43,151 nt of DNA from Actinomycetes bacterium (GTDB taxonomy: Bacteria > Actinomycetota > JAICYB01), in assembly GCA_025934435.1 (NCBI GenBank), contig JAICYB010000024.1, positions 1 to 43,151 on the forward strand. The letters are read 5' to 3'. Position 1 is the stretch's first letter. Each line of letters starts with the position of its first letter. The notes beneath the pieces were generated by a model. It was not told the origin of the DNA. It worked only from the letters and a program-made list of their open reading frames with translations, and ran no database searches. The translations under genes and the position numbers were made by a program. Below, in pieces: positions 27,375-36,311 of this stretch.

Positions 27375-27397
27375 TAGGATTGCGAAAGATTTCACAA
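27375..27397 (+). promoter_or_regulatory. -10 box and Rex-type operator of nuo operon 2
   Basis: TAGGAT (27375-27380) overlaps TTGCGAAAGATTTCACAA (27380-27397), a Rex-type inverted repeat with one mismatch in the left arm. The overlap geometry is identical to operon 1, and the block TTTCACAAAGTA continues the likeness. No clear -35 was found. The nuoA2 GTG follows at 27422. Confidence 0.75.
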
Positions 27398-27421
27398 AGT
27401 ACGTAGAAGGGTTCAGGGCGC

Positions 27422-27787
27422 GTGTCTGACTACTACGTGAACTACGCGGCGGTCGCGGTCCTCGGCGCCGTCATCCTGCTCTTCGGCCTCGGCACGTTCG
27501 CCGGCTGGGCGCTGCTCCGTCCGAAGCGGTGGAACAAAGAGAAGAACGCGATCTACGAGTGCGGCATCGACGCGGTGGGCGAGCAATGGAAGCAGCCGAA
27601 CGTCCGGTATTACATCTTCGCGTTCCTCTTCGTGGTGTTCGACGTCGAGGCGCTCTTCCTGTTCCCGTGGGCGATCACGTATCAGAAGCTCGGCGTTTAC
27701 GCGGTCGTCGAGATGGTCGTGTTCATCGCGATCCTCTTCTTCGGACTCGCGTACGCGTGGGGCCGAAAAGTTCTCGATTGGGCGTAA
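27422..27787 (+). CDS. nuoA: NADH-quinone oxidoreductase subunit A (set 2)
   Basis: The 121-residue three-span subunit has [20 protein letters not shown] and [17 protein letters not shown]. It resembles NuoA1 in layout but differs at most positions, so the two sets are not a recent copy. It is the first gene of the 11-gene operon. The start is GTG 27422, with a weak AGGG upstream. Confidence 0.93.
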   Translation: MSDYYVNYAAVAVLGAVILLFGLGTFAGWALLRPKRWNKEKNAIYECGIDAVGEQWKQPNVRYYIFAFLFVVFDVEALFLFPWAITYQKLGVYAVVEMVVFIAILFFGLAYAWGRKVLDWA

Positions 27788-27797
27788 GGACGAACCT

Positions 27798-28280
27798 ATG
27801 GCACTCCTCGACCAGGTAGAGCTTCCGAAGCCGCTCAAGTACACGCTGAACTGGGGCCGCAAGTACTCGCTCTGGACGCTGCAGTTCGGGCTCGCGTGCT
27901 GCGCCATCGAGATGGCGGCGTCGATGATGCCGCGTCACGACGTCATGCGGTTCGGGGTGATCCCGTTCCCGTCGTCGCCGCGCCAGGCGGACGTGATGAT
28001 CGTCGCCGGCACGTGCGTCGACAAGATGATCCCGTCGATCATCCGCGTCTGGGAGCAGATGCCAGAACCGAAGTACTGCATCAGCTTCGGATCCTGCAGC
28101 AACTCGGGGGGACCGTACTGGGACTCCTATTCCGTTGCGAAGGGGATCGACCAGTACATCCCGTGTGACGTGTACGTCCCGGGTTGCCCGCCGCGCCCGG
28201 AAGCGCTTCTCGACGCGATCATGAAGCTGCAGGACAAGATCCAGCACGAATCGCTCAAGGAGCGCCTGAGTGTCTCTTGA
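27798..28280 (+). CDS. nuoB: NADH-quinone oxidoreductase subunit B (set 2)
   Basis: The 160-residue protein keeps all N2 ligands ([27 protein letters not shown]). The middle Cys environment, GSCSNSGG, differs from the GACASCGG of set 1. It would carry the terminal [4Fe-4S] cluster of the second complex. It overlaps nuoC by 11 nt. Confidence 0.94.
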   Translation: MALLDQVELPKPLKYTLNWGRKYSLWTLQFGLACCAIEMAASMMPRHDVMRFGVIPFPSSPRQADVMIVAGTCVDKMIPSIIRVWEQMPEPKYCISFGSCSNSGGPYWDSYSVAKGIDQYIPCDVYVPGCPPRPEALLDAIMKLQDKIQHESLKERLSVS

Positions 28281-28779
28281 GGCGCCCGCGGAAACGTCAC
28301 CGCTCGCCGGCGTAGCGGACGAGCTCCGCGCCGCGCTCGGCGACTCGATCATCGCGATGGACGAGATCTGGGGACACCTCAACGTTCGCGTGCCGCCGGA
28401 GAAGCGTCCCGAGACGCTGGCGGTGCTGAAGACGCTCGGATTCGACTACTACGACTTCGGATGCGGTGTCGACTGGCCGGACGAAGCCGTCCTCGAGGTC
28501 TTCGACAACGTGTTCTCGACGCGCCAGAACCTTCGCGTCAACGTGAAGTGCCGCGTCCCGCGGGACGAACCGAAAGTGCCCACGGCGACAACGGTCTACG
28601 CCGGTTCCGATTGGCACGAGCGCGAGACATGGGAGCTGTTCGGGATCGTCTTCGTCGGGCATCCGCGCCTCCGTCGCCTGCTGCTCGCCGACTGGCAGGA
28701 AGGCTTCCCGATGCGGAAGGACGAAGTGCTCCGTCCGCGCGTTGAGAAGCCGTGGCCCGGGGAGTTCTTCGAGGCCTGA
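28270..28779 (+). CDS. nuoC: NADH-quinone oxidoreductase subunit C (set 2)
   Basis: The 169-residue subunit has [20 protein letters not shown], then [15 protein letters not shown]. It is shorter than NuoC1 because it lacks the basic C-terminal tail. GTG 28270 lies inside the end of nuoB, and the stop overlaps the nuoD start (TGATG). Confidence 0.92.
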   Translation: MSLEAPAETSPLAGVADELRAALGDSIIAMDEIWGHLNVRVPPEKRPETLAVLKTLGFDYYDFGCGVDWPDEAVLEVFDNVFSTRQNLRVNVKCRVPRDEPKVPTATTVYAGSDWHERETWELFGIVFVGHPRLRRLLLADWQEGFPMRKDEVLRPRVEKPWPGEFFEA

Positions 28780-29924
28780 TGACCGACCTCCAGACGAAGG
28801 GTTACTTCACCGCCACGACCGAGCGGGACATCTCCACCGGGGACATGGTCCTCAACATCGGCCCCCAGCATCCCTCGACGCACGGCGTGCTCCGTGTGGT
28901 CGTCCGGCTCGACGGCGAGCGCGTCGTCGAAGCCGAACCCGTCCTCGGCTACATGCACCGCGCGTTCGAGAAGCTCGCCGAGCAGCGGTCGCCGTTGCAG
29001 AACACCGCGCTGTTCAACCGCCTCGACTGGATCAGTGGCTTCTGCAACGAGGTGCCGTACTGCATCGCCTGCGAGAAGCTCGCCGGGATCGAAGTGCCGA
29101 AGCGTGCCCAGGTGCAGCGCGTCATCCTCTTCGAGCTCACGCGACTGGCATCGCACTCGCTCGTCTGCGGCGTGTTCGGCCTGGAGCTCGGTGCGCTCAC
29201 GGCGCCGATGTACGGCTACCGCGACCGCGAATACGCACTCGACCTGCTCGAGATGGTGACCGGCCAGCGCATGCACACGAATTGGTCGCGGATCGGCGGC
29301 GTGAAGGAAGACTTTCCGGAAGGGTTCTACGAGCGCGTCCCGGCGATCCTCGAGTACTACCGTACGCGCGTCGAGCAGTGGCTCGGCTTCCTCATCGACA
29401 ACGACGTATTCGTCGAACGCACACGCGGCATCGGCGTGCTTCCGCAATCGATCGCGCTCGAGTACGGCGTGTCGGGTCCGAACCTTCGCGCGTCCGGCAT
29501 CCCGATGGACGCCCGCAAGGAAGAGGAATACCTGGGCTACACCGACTACGACTTCGACGTTCCCGTCGGTGAGTTCGGCGACTGCTTCGATCGGTACGTC
29601 CAGCGCGTTCGCGAGATGTGGGAGTCGTGCAACATCATCGAGCAAGCGCTCGACGATCTCGGTCCCGGCCCGATCAACACCGGCGTCGGACGAACCTTCA
29701 AGGTGCCGGCGGGCGAGATCTACGTACGCGCCGAAGGCCCGCGTGGCGAAACCGGGTACTACCTCATCAGCAACGGCGGACGTGAGCCGTACCGCCTCAA
29801 GATCCGCACGGGCTCGTTCTCGAACATCAGCGTCCTTCCGTATCTCTTGAAGGGCATCTACGTGCCCGACATCGTCGCGATCCTCGGCTCCCTCGATTTC
29901 GTCGTCGGAGACGTCGACCGATGA
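28779..29924 (+). CDS. nuoD: NADH-quinone oxidoreductase subunit D (set 2)
   Basis: The 381-residue 49-kDa subunit has IGPQHPSTHGVLR (28-40) and ends DFVVGDVDR. At the position of the conserved quinone-contact tyrosine it has tryptophan (W84 in NRLDWISGF; set 1 has Y76). The His-containing loop is intact. ATG 28779 is preferred to 28752 because it forms the TGATG overlap and starts like the family. The stop overlaps a 48-nt element. Confidence 0.94.
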   Translation: MTDLQTKGYFTATTERDISTGDMVLNIGPQHPSTHGVLRVVVRLDGERVVEAEPVLGYMHRAFEKLAEQRSPLQNTALFNRLDWISGFCNEVPYCIACEKLAGIEVPKRAQVQRVILFELTRLASHSLVCGVFGLELGALTAPMYGYRDREYALDLLEMVTGQRMHTNWSRIGGVKEDFPEGFYERVPAILEYYRTRVEQWLGFLIDNDVFVERTRGIGVLPQSIALEYGVSGPNLRASGIPMDARKEEEYLGYTDYDFDVPVGEFGDCFDRYVQRVREMWESCNIIEQALDDLGPGPINTGVGRTFKVPAGEIYVRAEGPRGETGYYLISNGGREPYRLKIRTGSFSNISVLPYLLKGIYVPDIVAILGSLDFVVGDVDR

Positions 29925-29968
29925 GCGACTGCGGCGCGCGTATGCGCGGAGCAAGCGGGATCCGATGA
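29921..29968 (+). other. 48-nt intercistronic element with a 15-codon frame, copy 2
   Basis: It fills the nuoD2-nuoH2 junction exactly, with ATGA overlaps at both ends (ATG 29921; TGA 29966-29968 over nuoH ATG 29965). Encoded peptide: [15 protein letters not shown]. The hairpin CGCGC-GTAT-GCGCG is central. It shares GACTGCGG and AGCAAGCG, and its exact length, with the element at 24147. Confidence 0.55.
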
Positions 29969-30975
29969 CGCACTGGGCACTGATCCCGATCCAGTCCGTC
30001 GTCATCCTCGTCGCCGTCCTGCTGTCGACGGGCGTCCTGCTCTACGCACTGCTCAAGATCCACTCGCGGATCATGAACCGCGTCGGACCGATGTACGCCG
30101 GCCGCTTCCACGGCGTCGGACAGCCCATCGCGGAGTTCCTCAAGCCGATCCAGAAGGAGGACATCGTCCCGACCCTCGCGGACGCTCCCGTCTTCAAGAT
30201 CGCGCCGCTGATCGCTCTGATCCCGGCGTTCCTCGTGTTCGCCGTGATCCCGATCGCTCCGGGGCTCGTCGGCGCGAACATCGACCTCGGACTCTTCTAC
30301 GTCCTCGCCATCTCCGCGCTGTCGGCGATCGCGATCGTGATGGCCGCCTACGCGTCCGCGAGCAAGTTCACGCTCGTCGGCGGCCTCCGCGCCGTCGGAC
30401 AGATCATCGCCTACGAACTCCCGATCGTCCTCGGCGCCGTCACGATCGCGATGATCGCGGAAACGCTTTCGCTCTCGAAGATCGTCGACGCGCAGTCATT
30501 CCCGTTCGTCGTATGGCCGTACTGGGGACCGCACCACGGCATCGCCGGATGGATCTTCGGTCTCGTCCCGTGGGGAGCGATTGCCTTCGGCATGTTCATG
30601 CTTGCGTCGTTCGCCGAGGTCATGTGGAACCCCTTCGACATGCCGGCCGCCGAGTCGGAGATCATCACCGGGCCGTACACCGAGTACTCCGGGATGCGTT
30701 TCATCTTCTTCTACATGTCGGAGTTCGCGCATGTGGTCGCGCTTTCCGCGATCGCGTCGCTGCTCTTCTTCGGCGGTTGGCGGGGGCCGATCCTCCCGCC
30801 CGTGCTGTGGTTCCTCATCAAGGTCAGCGTGTTCGGCGTGTTCTTCATCTGGGTGCGCTTCACGATGCCGCGCCTGCGTGAAGACCAGCTGCAGAAGCTC
30901 GCGTGGAAGCTCCTCATCCCCCTCGGCCTGCTCACCGTGCTCGGCGTAGCCATCACGAAGGTGATCAACAAGTGA
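29965..30975 (+). CDS. nuoH: NADH-quinone oxidoreductase subunit H (set 2)
   Basis: The 336-residue eight-span subunit has the signatures [17 protein letters not shown] and [20 protein letters not shown]. The charged quinone-tunnel region is kept. ATG 29965 overlaps the small element upstream; the stop overlaps the nuoI GTG. It directly follows nuoD because nuoE, nuoF and nuoG are absent. Confidence 0.94.
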   Translation: MTHWALIPIQSVVILVAVLLSTGVLLYALLKIHSRIMNRVGPMYAGRFHGVGQPIAEFLKPIQKEDIVPTLADAPVFKIAPLIALIPAFLVFAVIPIAPGLVGANIDLGLFYVLAISALSAIAIVMAAYASASKFTLVGGLRAVGQIIAYELPIVLGAVTIAMIAETLSLSKIVDAQSFPFVVWPYWGPHHGIAGWIFGLVPWGAIAFGMFMLASFAEVMWNPFDMPAAESEIITGPYTEYSGMRFIFFYMSEFAHVVALSAIASLLFFGGWRGPILPPVLWFLIKVSVFGVFFIWVRFTMPRLREDQLQKLAWKLLIPLGLLTVLGVAITKVINK

Positions 30976-31964
30976 AAGCTCCGATCACGGGGGGCGGCTT
31001 CTCGCCGCATCCGGACCCCGTCGACACCCACGCGATCCGCGAAGTCGAAGACCGCCAGCGGCGCAAGTTCCGCTTCCCGATCCTCGGTATCGCGCAAGCG
31101 CTCGGCGTCACGCTGCGGACGATGCTCTCGCGCGCGGCGACCGTGCAGTACCCCGAAGAGCGCATCGAGCTTCCCGAACGGACCCGCGGCGTCATCGCGC
31201 TCCTCGAAGAGAACTGCACGGTCTGCATGCTCTGCAGCAAGGAATGCCCGTGCTGGTGCATCTACATCGAAGGCCACAAGGTCACCAAGCCCGGACGACG
31301 CAAGCCCGTCAACGAGCTCGACCGCTTCGCGATCGACTTCGGCCTCTGCATGTACTGCGGGATCTGCGTCGAGGTGTGTCCCTTCGACGCGCTGCACTGG
31401 TCGCCGTTCTTCGAGTACACGTCGTACACCTACGAAGGCATGGTGCACGAGCGCGAAGTGCTCGACGGGTGGCAAGAACATGTGCTGCCGCCGCCGGAGC
31501 TCGTCGCGGATGCCGACGAGAAGGCGCGCGAGCTCACGAAGACGGCTCACGACAAACGCGCGGAAGGTATCTGGGCCGTCATCCGCGAAGCCGACAAGAA
31601 GGACGCGTATCTCGCGCGCAAGTCCGGGGCCGTTGCCGCCGCGCCCGTCTCATCCGACACGCCACCCGAGGCCCAGCCTGCGATCGCCGCCGTCCAAGCT
31701 CCGGCGGCCGGTCCGGACCCCGCGACGCAGGCTGAGGCGGCGGCACCGCAGGCTCCAGCCGCCGCCGCGCCGGCTCCGGCGGCGGGCGCGCCGGCACCCG
31801 ACACGGGTGGGCTGCCGCGCGTCGATCCGAACAACCTTCCGGCCGGGATCGGTCCCGTCGAACGGGGGCGCCTGAAGAAGCTCGCGAAGATGCAGGAAGA
31901 GGGACGAACCCCTCCCGCCGATCTCGTCGCGAACCTCAAGCACCTCCTGGACCAGATGAGTTAG
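30972..31964 (+). CDS. nuoI: NADH-quinone oxidoreductase subunit I (set 2) with long Ala/Pro-rich tail
   Basis: The 330-residue protein has both [4Fe-4S] motifs ([12 protein letters not shown] and [12 protein letters not shown]). Two further Cys follow the first motif (CPCWCIYI). After about residue 210 comes a low-complexity stretch rich in Ala, Pro and Thr (to about 285), then a short charged helical end ([12 protein letters not shown]...). GTG 30972 overlaps the nuoH stop. The tail is absent from NuoI1 and could be a docking arm for an electron donor, but this is unproved. Confidence 0.92.
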   Translation: MKAPITGGGFSPHPDPVDTHAIREVEDRQRRKFRFPILGIAQALGVTLRTMLSRAATVQYPEERIELPERTRGVIALLEENCTVCMLCSKECPCWCIYIEGHKVTKPGRRKPVNELDRFAIDFGLCMYCGICVEVCPFDALHWSPFFEYTSYTYEGMVHEREVLDGWQEHVLPPPELVADADEKARELTKTAHDKRAEGIWAVIREADKKDAYLARKSGAVAAAPVSSDTPPEAQPAIAAVQAPAAGPDPATQAEAAAPQAPAAAAPAPAAGAPAPDTGGLPRVDPNNLPAGIGPVERGRLKKLAKMQEEGRTPPADLVANLKHLLDQMS

Positions 31965-31973
31965 AAACCTCCG

Positions 31974-32459
31974 ATGGCCCTGCCGACGATCGCCTTCTGG
32001 ATACTCGCGGCCTTCACCGCCGTCTCGACCCTTTTCACGGTTCTGACGCGGAACGTCGTGCACTCCGCCCTCGGCCTCGCCGCCTCGCTGATCGGGGCCG
32101 CCGCGCTGTTCATCCTCTTCGGCGCGCAGTTCGTCGGGCTTGCGCAGATCCTGATCTACGTCGGGGCCGTCGTGATCCTGTTCATGTTCGGGATCATGCT
32201 CACCGGCACGGCGGTTCGTCCGGTGGTGGACAACGACCAGCGTCCGGCGGCGGCGCTCGTCGCGCTCGCGGTGTTCCTCGTCCTCGCGGCGGGCATCGTT
32301 TCGTCCTTCGGGACGAAGAAGGTCCGGTTCCAGGTCGCGTTCCCGACGGTCCAGCTCGGCCACCAGCTGTTCACCACGTGGGTGCTTCCGTTCGAAGCGG
32401 TTTCGATCCTGTTACTGGCGGCGCTCGTCGGCGCGATCGTCCTGGCGAGGAGGGACTAG
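31974..32459 (+). CDS. nuoJ: NADH-quinone oxidoreductase subunit J (set 2)
   Basis: The 161-residue five-span subunit contains FVGLAQILIYVGAVVILFMF, the third-span signature, and a C-terminal LLLAALVGAIVLARRD. It begins 9 nt after nuoI and abuts nuoK. Confidence 0.92.
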   Translation: MALPTIAFWILAAFTAVSTLFTVLTRNVVHSALGLAASLIGAAALFILFGAQFVGLAQILIYVGAVVILFMFGIMLTGTAVRPVVDNDQRPAAALVALAVFLVLAAGIVSSFGTKKVRFQVAFPTVQLGHQLFTTWVLPFEAVSILLLAALVGAIVLARRD

Positions 32460-32759
32460 ATGTACGTCGCCGCGCCGCTTCTCCTCTCGGCGTTCATGTT
32501 CTCGTGTGGGGTCTACGGTGTCCTCGCCCGGCGGCACGGCGTCATGTTGCTGATGGCCGTCGAGCTCTTGATCACGTCGGCGAACCTCAACCTGATCGTG
32601 TTCTCGCAGCTGCTGAAGAACTCGCTCGGCAACATCATCGCTCTCTTCATCATCGCGGTGACCGCCGCCGAGGTCGGCATCGGCATCGCGATCGTCATGC
32701 TCCTGTACCGGCAGCGTTCAACCGTGGCGGTCGACGAGCTCCATCTGATGAAGTGGTGA
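32460..32759 (+). CDS. nuoK: NADH-quinone oxidoreductase subunit K (set 2)
   Basis: The 99-residue three-span subunit is of normal length, with proton-channel glutamates in MAVELLITSANLN and TAAEVGIG. It starts right after the nuoJ stop without a gap. Confidence 0.93.
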   Translation: MYVAAPLLLSAFMFSCGVYGVLARRHGVMLLMAVELLITSANLNLIVFSQLLKNSLGNIIALFIIAVTAAEVGIGIAIVMLLYRQRSTVAVDELHLMKW

Positions 32760-32763
32760 CGCC

Positions 32764-34761
32764 ATGGTGACCGGGGGAATCCGACAGCTAGCGTGGCTCG
32801 TACCCGTCCTGCCGATATCGGCGTTCTTCCTGATCGTCTTCTTCGGCAAGAAGCTCCCCGGCAAGGGGGCCGAGATCGGGATCGCCTTCACCGGCGCGAC
32901 GTTCCTGCTCGGCATCCTCTGCTTCGTCGAAGCGATCAGCAAGCACAACATCGTCGAGAAGTCGATGACGTGGATCCGTTTCGGCGGCTTCACGCTGCAG
33001 TTCGGTATGCGGGTCGACACCCTCGCTTCGATGATGTTCTGCGTCGTCGGACTCGTGTCCCTGCTGATGCAGATCTATTCGCTCGGATACATGCACGGCG
33101 ACATCCGCTACACGTGGTACTACGCGATGGTCAGCCTGTTCACCGGCTCGATGCTGGTGCTGGTCATCTCGAACAACATCCTGCTGATGCTCGTCGGCTG
33201 GGAGCTCGTCGGTGTCTGCTCGTACCTGCTGATCGGTCACTGGTACGAGGAGAAGGAGAACTCGAACGCCGCGATCAAGGCGTTCCTCACCACACGCTTC
33301 GGGGACCTCGGCTTCGAGATCGGCGTCATCTTCCTCTACGTCACGACGCACACCTTCAACATCGGCCAGATCGAGCACCTCGTCGCCACGCATCAGGTGA
33401 ACGAGACGGCGATCACCATCGGCTGCTTGCTGCTGTTCTGCGGCGCCGTCGGGAAGTCCGCGCAGTTCCCACTGCACGTCTGGCTCCCGGACGCCATGGC
33501 CGGACCGACGCCTGTTTCGTCCCTCATCCACGCCGCGACGATGGTCACCGCCGGCGTCTACATGGTCGCCCGCATCTACGTGCTCTTCGCGGCATCACAC
33601 GTCGCGCTGACCGTGATCGGCGTCATCGCGTCGATCACGATGCTGCTCGCGGCCGTGATGGCGTGCGTGCAGCGAGACATCAAGCGCGTCCTCGCGTACT
33701 CAACGGTGAGCCAGCTCGGCTACATGATGGCGGCGATGTCCGTCGGTGCCGCGACGGCGGGAGTCTTCCACCTCTGGACGCACGCGTTCTTCAAGGCGCT
33801 GCTCTTCCTCGGTTCGGGAAGCGTGATCCACGCCGTGCACACGAATGACATGTTCGAGATGGGTGGTCTCAAGAAGTACATGCCGATCACATACGCGACG
33901 TTCTTCATCGGCTCGCTTGCGCTCGCCGGTGTTCCACCGTTCGCGGGCTTCTGGTCGAAGGACGAGATCGTCGGCGCCGCCTGGAGCTCGGGCAACCACC
34001 TCGTGTTCACCGCGGGGATCATCACGGCGTTCCTCACGGCCTTCTACATGGGAAGGTGCCTCTCCCTGACGTTCGAAGGTCGCTACCGCCGGCTGCCGGT
34101 CGCCGGTGCTGCGTCCGACGACCATGCCGACCACGGCGAGCACCATCTCCCGCACGAATCGCCGCCCTCGATGACGTGGCCGCTGATCATCCTCGCCGTG
34201 CTCTCGGTGGTGGGCGGTTTCGTGGGCACGCCGTTCAAGAACGCCTTCCACGACTGGATCGCCATCCCGGGGGCCGAGCACGGCGTCGTCGTCCCGGTGA
34301 TGATCGTGTCGATCATCCTCGCGATCGGCGGACTGCTGATCGGGTTCGCGATGTACCGACGGGCGCCGTACGGCTTCGGCGTGCTCGACCCGCTCGAGCG
34401 CCTCGGCCCCCTGTATCGCGCGGCCGTGAACCGCTTCTACATCGACGACCTCTACATCAAGGGCGTCGTGCGGCCGGTGCAATACGGCCTCTCGAAGTTC
34501 GTCTACACCGTGCTCGACCGCAAGGTCATCGACGGCGCCGTCAACGGCGTCGCGGCCGGGACCGTCGGGCTCGGTAAGCTCACGCGCCGGAACGACGAGC
34601 GTGTCATCGACGGCGTCGTGAACGGTTTGGGCTGGATCACGAACAAAACGAGTTATGGGTTGAGGAAACTTCAGTCGGGCAACGTGCAGGGCTACGCGGC
34701 CGGCCTTTTCGTCGGCGTCGTCGTGCTCGCCGCCGTGCTCTTCCTACGCGGAGGGATCTGA
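32764..34761 (+). CDS. nuoL: NADH-quinone oxidoreductase subunit L (set 2), antiporter-like
   Basis: The 665-residue pump subunit has GWELVGVCSYLLIGHW and KSAQFPLHVWLPDAMAGPTP. A loop at about 440-468 is rich in His and Asp (DDHADHGEHHLPHE). The C-terminal region has two copies of a VIDGxVNG motif before the last span. ATG 32764 lies 4 nt after nuoK; the stop overlaps nuoM (TGATG). Confidence 0.94.
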   Translation: MVTGGIRQLAWLVPVLPISAFFLIVFFGKKLPGKGAEIGIAFTGATFLLGILCFVEAISKHNIVEKSMTWIRFGGFTLQFGMRVDTLASMMFCVVGLVSLLMQIYSLGYMHGDIRYTWYYAMVSLFTGSMLVLVISNNILLMLVGWELVGVCSYLLIGHWYEEKENSNAAIKAFLTTRFGDLGFEIGVIFLYVTTHTFNIGQIEHLVATHQVNETAITIGCLLLFCGAVGKSAQFPLHVWLPDAMAGPTPVSSLIHAATMVTAGVYMVARIYVLFAASHVALTVIGVIASITMLLAAVMACVQRDIKRVLAYSTVSQLGYMMAAMSVGAATAGVFHLWTHAFFKALLFLGSGSVIHAVHTNDMFEMGGLKKYMPITYATFFIGSLALAGVPPFAGFWSKDEIVGAAWSSGNHLVFTAGIITAFLTAFYMGRCLSLTFEGRYRRLPVAGAASDDHADHGEHHLPHESPPSMTWPLIILAVLSVVGGFVGTPFKNAFHDWIAIPGAEHGVVVPVMIVSIILAIGGLLIGFAMYRRAPYGFGVLDPLERLGPLYRAAVNRFYIDDLYIKGVVRPVQYGLSKFVYTVLDRKVIDGAVNGVAAGTVGLGKLTRRNDERVIDGVVNGLGWITNKTSYGLRKLQSGNVQGYAAGLFVGVVVLAAVLFLRGGI

Positions 34762-36308
34762 TGGGCGGATTCGCAACATGGAGTGTTTCGACGGCCGTCT
34801 TCTTACCGCTCGTCGGCGCGATCCTGATCGCGGCTTTGCCGAAGCAGATCATGCGCGACGGGCTCGTCTACTTCATCGCCATGTCGGCGAGCGCGATCTC
34901 GCTGCTCATCTCGATCTGGATCGCCATCAACTTCAACTTCCACTCGGGCGGCATGCAGTTCACGGTCAATGCGAGCTGGATCCCGACGATCGGCGCGCGC
35001 TTCCACGTCGGCCTCGACGGCATCTCGCTTCCGCTGTTCGTGCTGACGTTCCTCATCACCATGCTCTGCACGATCTACTCGATGCAGTGGATGCCGGAGC
35101 CGCGGAACACCCGTCCGTTCTTCGCGCTCATCCTGCTGCTCACGACGGGCATGGCCGGGACGTTCGTTTCCCTCGACCTCGTCCTGTTCTTCGTGTTCTG
35201 GGAGCTCGTGCTCGTCCCGATGTACTTCCTCATCGCGGTGTGGGGCTCGCCGGGACGCCGCGAATACGCGGCCATCAAGTTCTTCCTCTACACGCTCTTC
35301 GGCTCGATCTTCATGCTGGTCGGGTTCATCGCGCTCTACCTGCACAGCAATGTCGCGGGACACCACACCTTCGACATCATCGAGTTGAGCAAGCTCGGTC
35401 GGGCGGGCGCGTTCAGTCCGCTCTTCGCGAACCTCGTCTTCGCGGGGCTCTTCCTCGGGTTCGCGATCAAGGTGCCGATGTGGCCGCTCCACACGTGGCT
35501 CCCGGACGCGCATACCGAAGCGCCGACGGTTGGCTCGGTGATCCTGGCGGCCGTCCTGTTGAAGATGGGGACGTACGCCTTCATCCGGATCTCGCTCCCG
35601 ATCCTGCCCAACGCCGCACGCGACTGGGCGCCCGCGATCGGCGTGCTCGCGGTGATCGCGATCATCTACGCGTCGCTCGCATGTCTCGCTCAAACGGACA
35701 TGAAGCGATTGATCGCGTTCTCGTCCGTGGGCCACATGGGCTTCGTGATGCTCGGCATCTCGACGTTGAACCGGCGCGGCATCAACGGAGCCGTCGTCGC
35801 GATGGTCGTCCACGGACTCATCACCGGCATGCTCTTCTTCATCGTCGGATCGACGTACGACCGTTACCACACGCGCGAGATCTCGCGCCTCGGCGGGATG
35901 TCGCTCGTCATGCCGTGGCTCGCGGGACTCCTCGCGTACTGCTCGATCGCGTCCCTCGGTCTGCCGGGGCTCGCCGGGTTCTGGGGTGAGTTCCTCGCGC
36001 TGCTCGGTTCGTGGAACCCGGCCCGCGTCCTGTCAGGACACGTCACGCTGTACCACTTCCTCACGGCGTTCGGCGTCGTCGGGACGCTGCTCACCGCCGG
36101 ATACTTCCTCTGGCTGTTGCAGCGCGTGAACCTCGGCCGCCCGAAGGAAGAGTGGGAAGGCCACGCGTTCAAGGACGTCCTCCCGCTCGAGCGGATCGCG
36201 TGGGCCCCGCTGCTCATCCTCATCCTCGTGGTCGGCATCTACCCGCGCCTGATCCTCGACGTGACGGGCCCGGCCGTGAACGCCGTCGCGCACGTCTTCG
36301 GAGGCTGA
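34761..36308 (+). CDS. nuoM: NADH-quinone oxidoreductase subunit M (set 2), antiporter-like
   Basis: The 515-residue subunit has FWELVLVPMYFLIAVWG (Glu) and IKVPMWPLHTWLPDAHTEAP (Lys). All key pump residues seen in set 1 are kept, so the second complex is expected to pump ions. Confidence 0.94.
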   Translation: MGGFATWSVSTAVFLPLVGAILIAALPKQIMRDGLVYFIAMSASAISLLISIWIAINFNFHSGGMQFTVNASWIPTIGARFHVGLDGISLPLFVLTFLITMLCTIYSMQWMPEPRNTRPFFALILLLTTGMAGTFVSLDLVLFFVFWELVLVPMYFLIAVWGSPGRREYAAIKFFLYTLFGSIFMLVGFIALYLHSNVAGHHTFDIIELSKLGRAGAFSPLFANLVFAGLFLGFAIKVPMWPLHTWLPDAHTEAPTVGSVILAAVLLKMGTYAFIRISLPILPNAARDWAPAIGVLAVIAIIYASLACLAQTDMKRLIAFSSVGHMGFVMLGISTLNRRGINGAVVAMVVHGLITGMLFFIVGSTYDRYHTREISRLGGMSLVMPWLAGLLAYCSIASLGLPGLAGFWGEFLALLGSWNPARVLSGHVTLYHFLTAFGVVGTLLTAGYFLWLLQRVNLGRPKEEWEGHAFKDVLPLERIAWAPLLILILVVGIYPRLILDVTGPAVNAVAHVFGG

Positions 36309-36311
36309 TAG

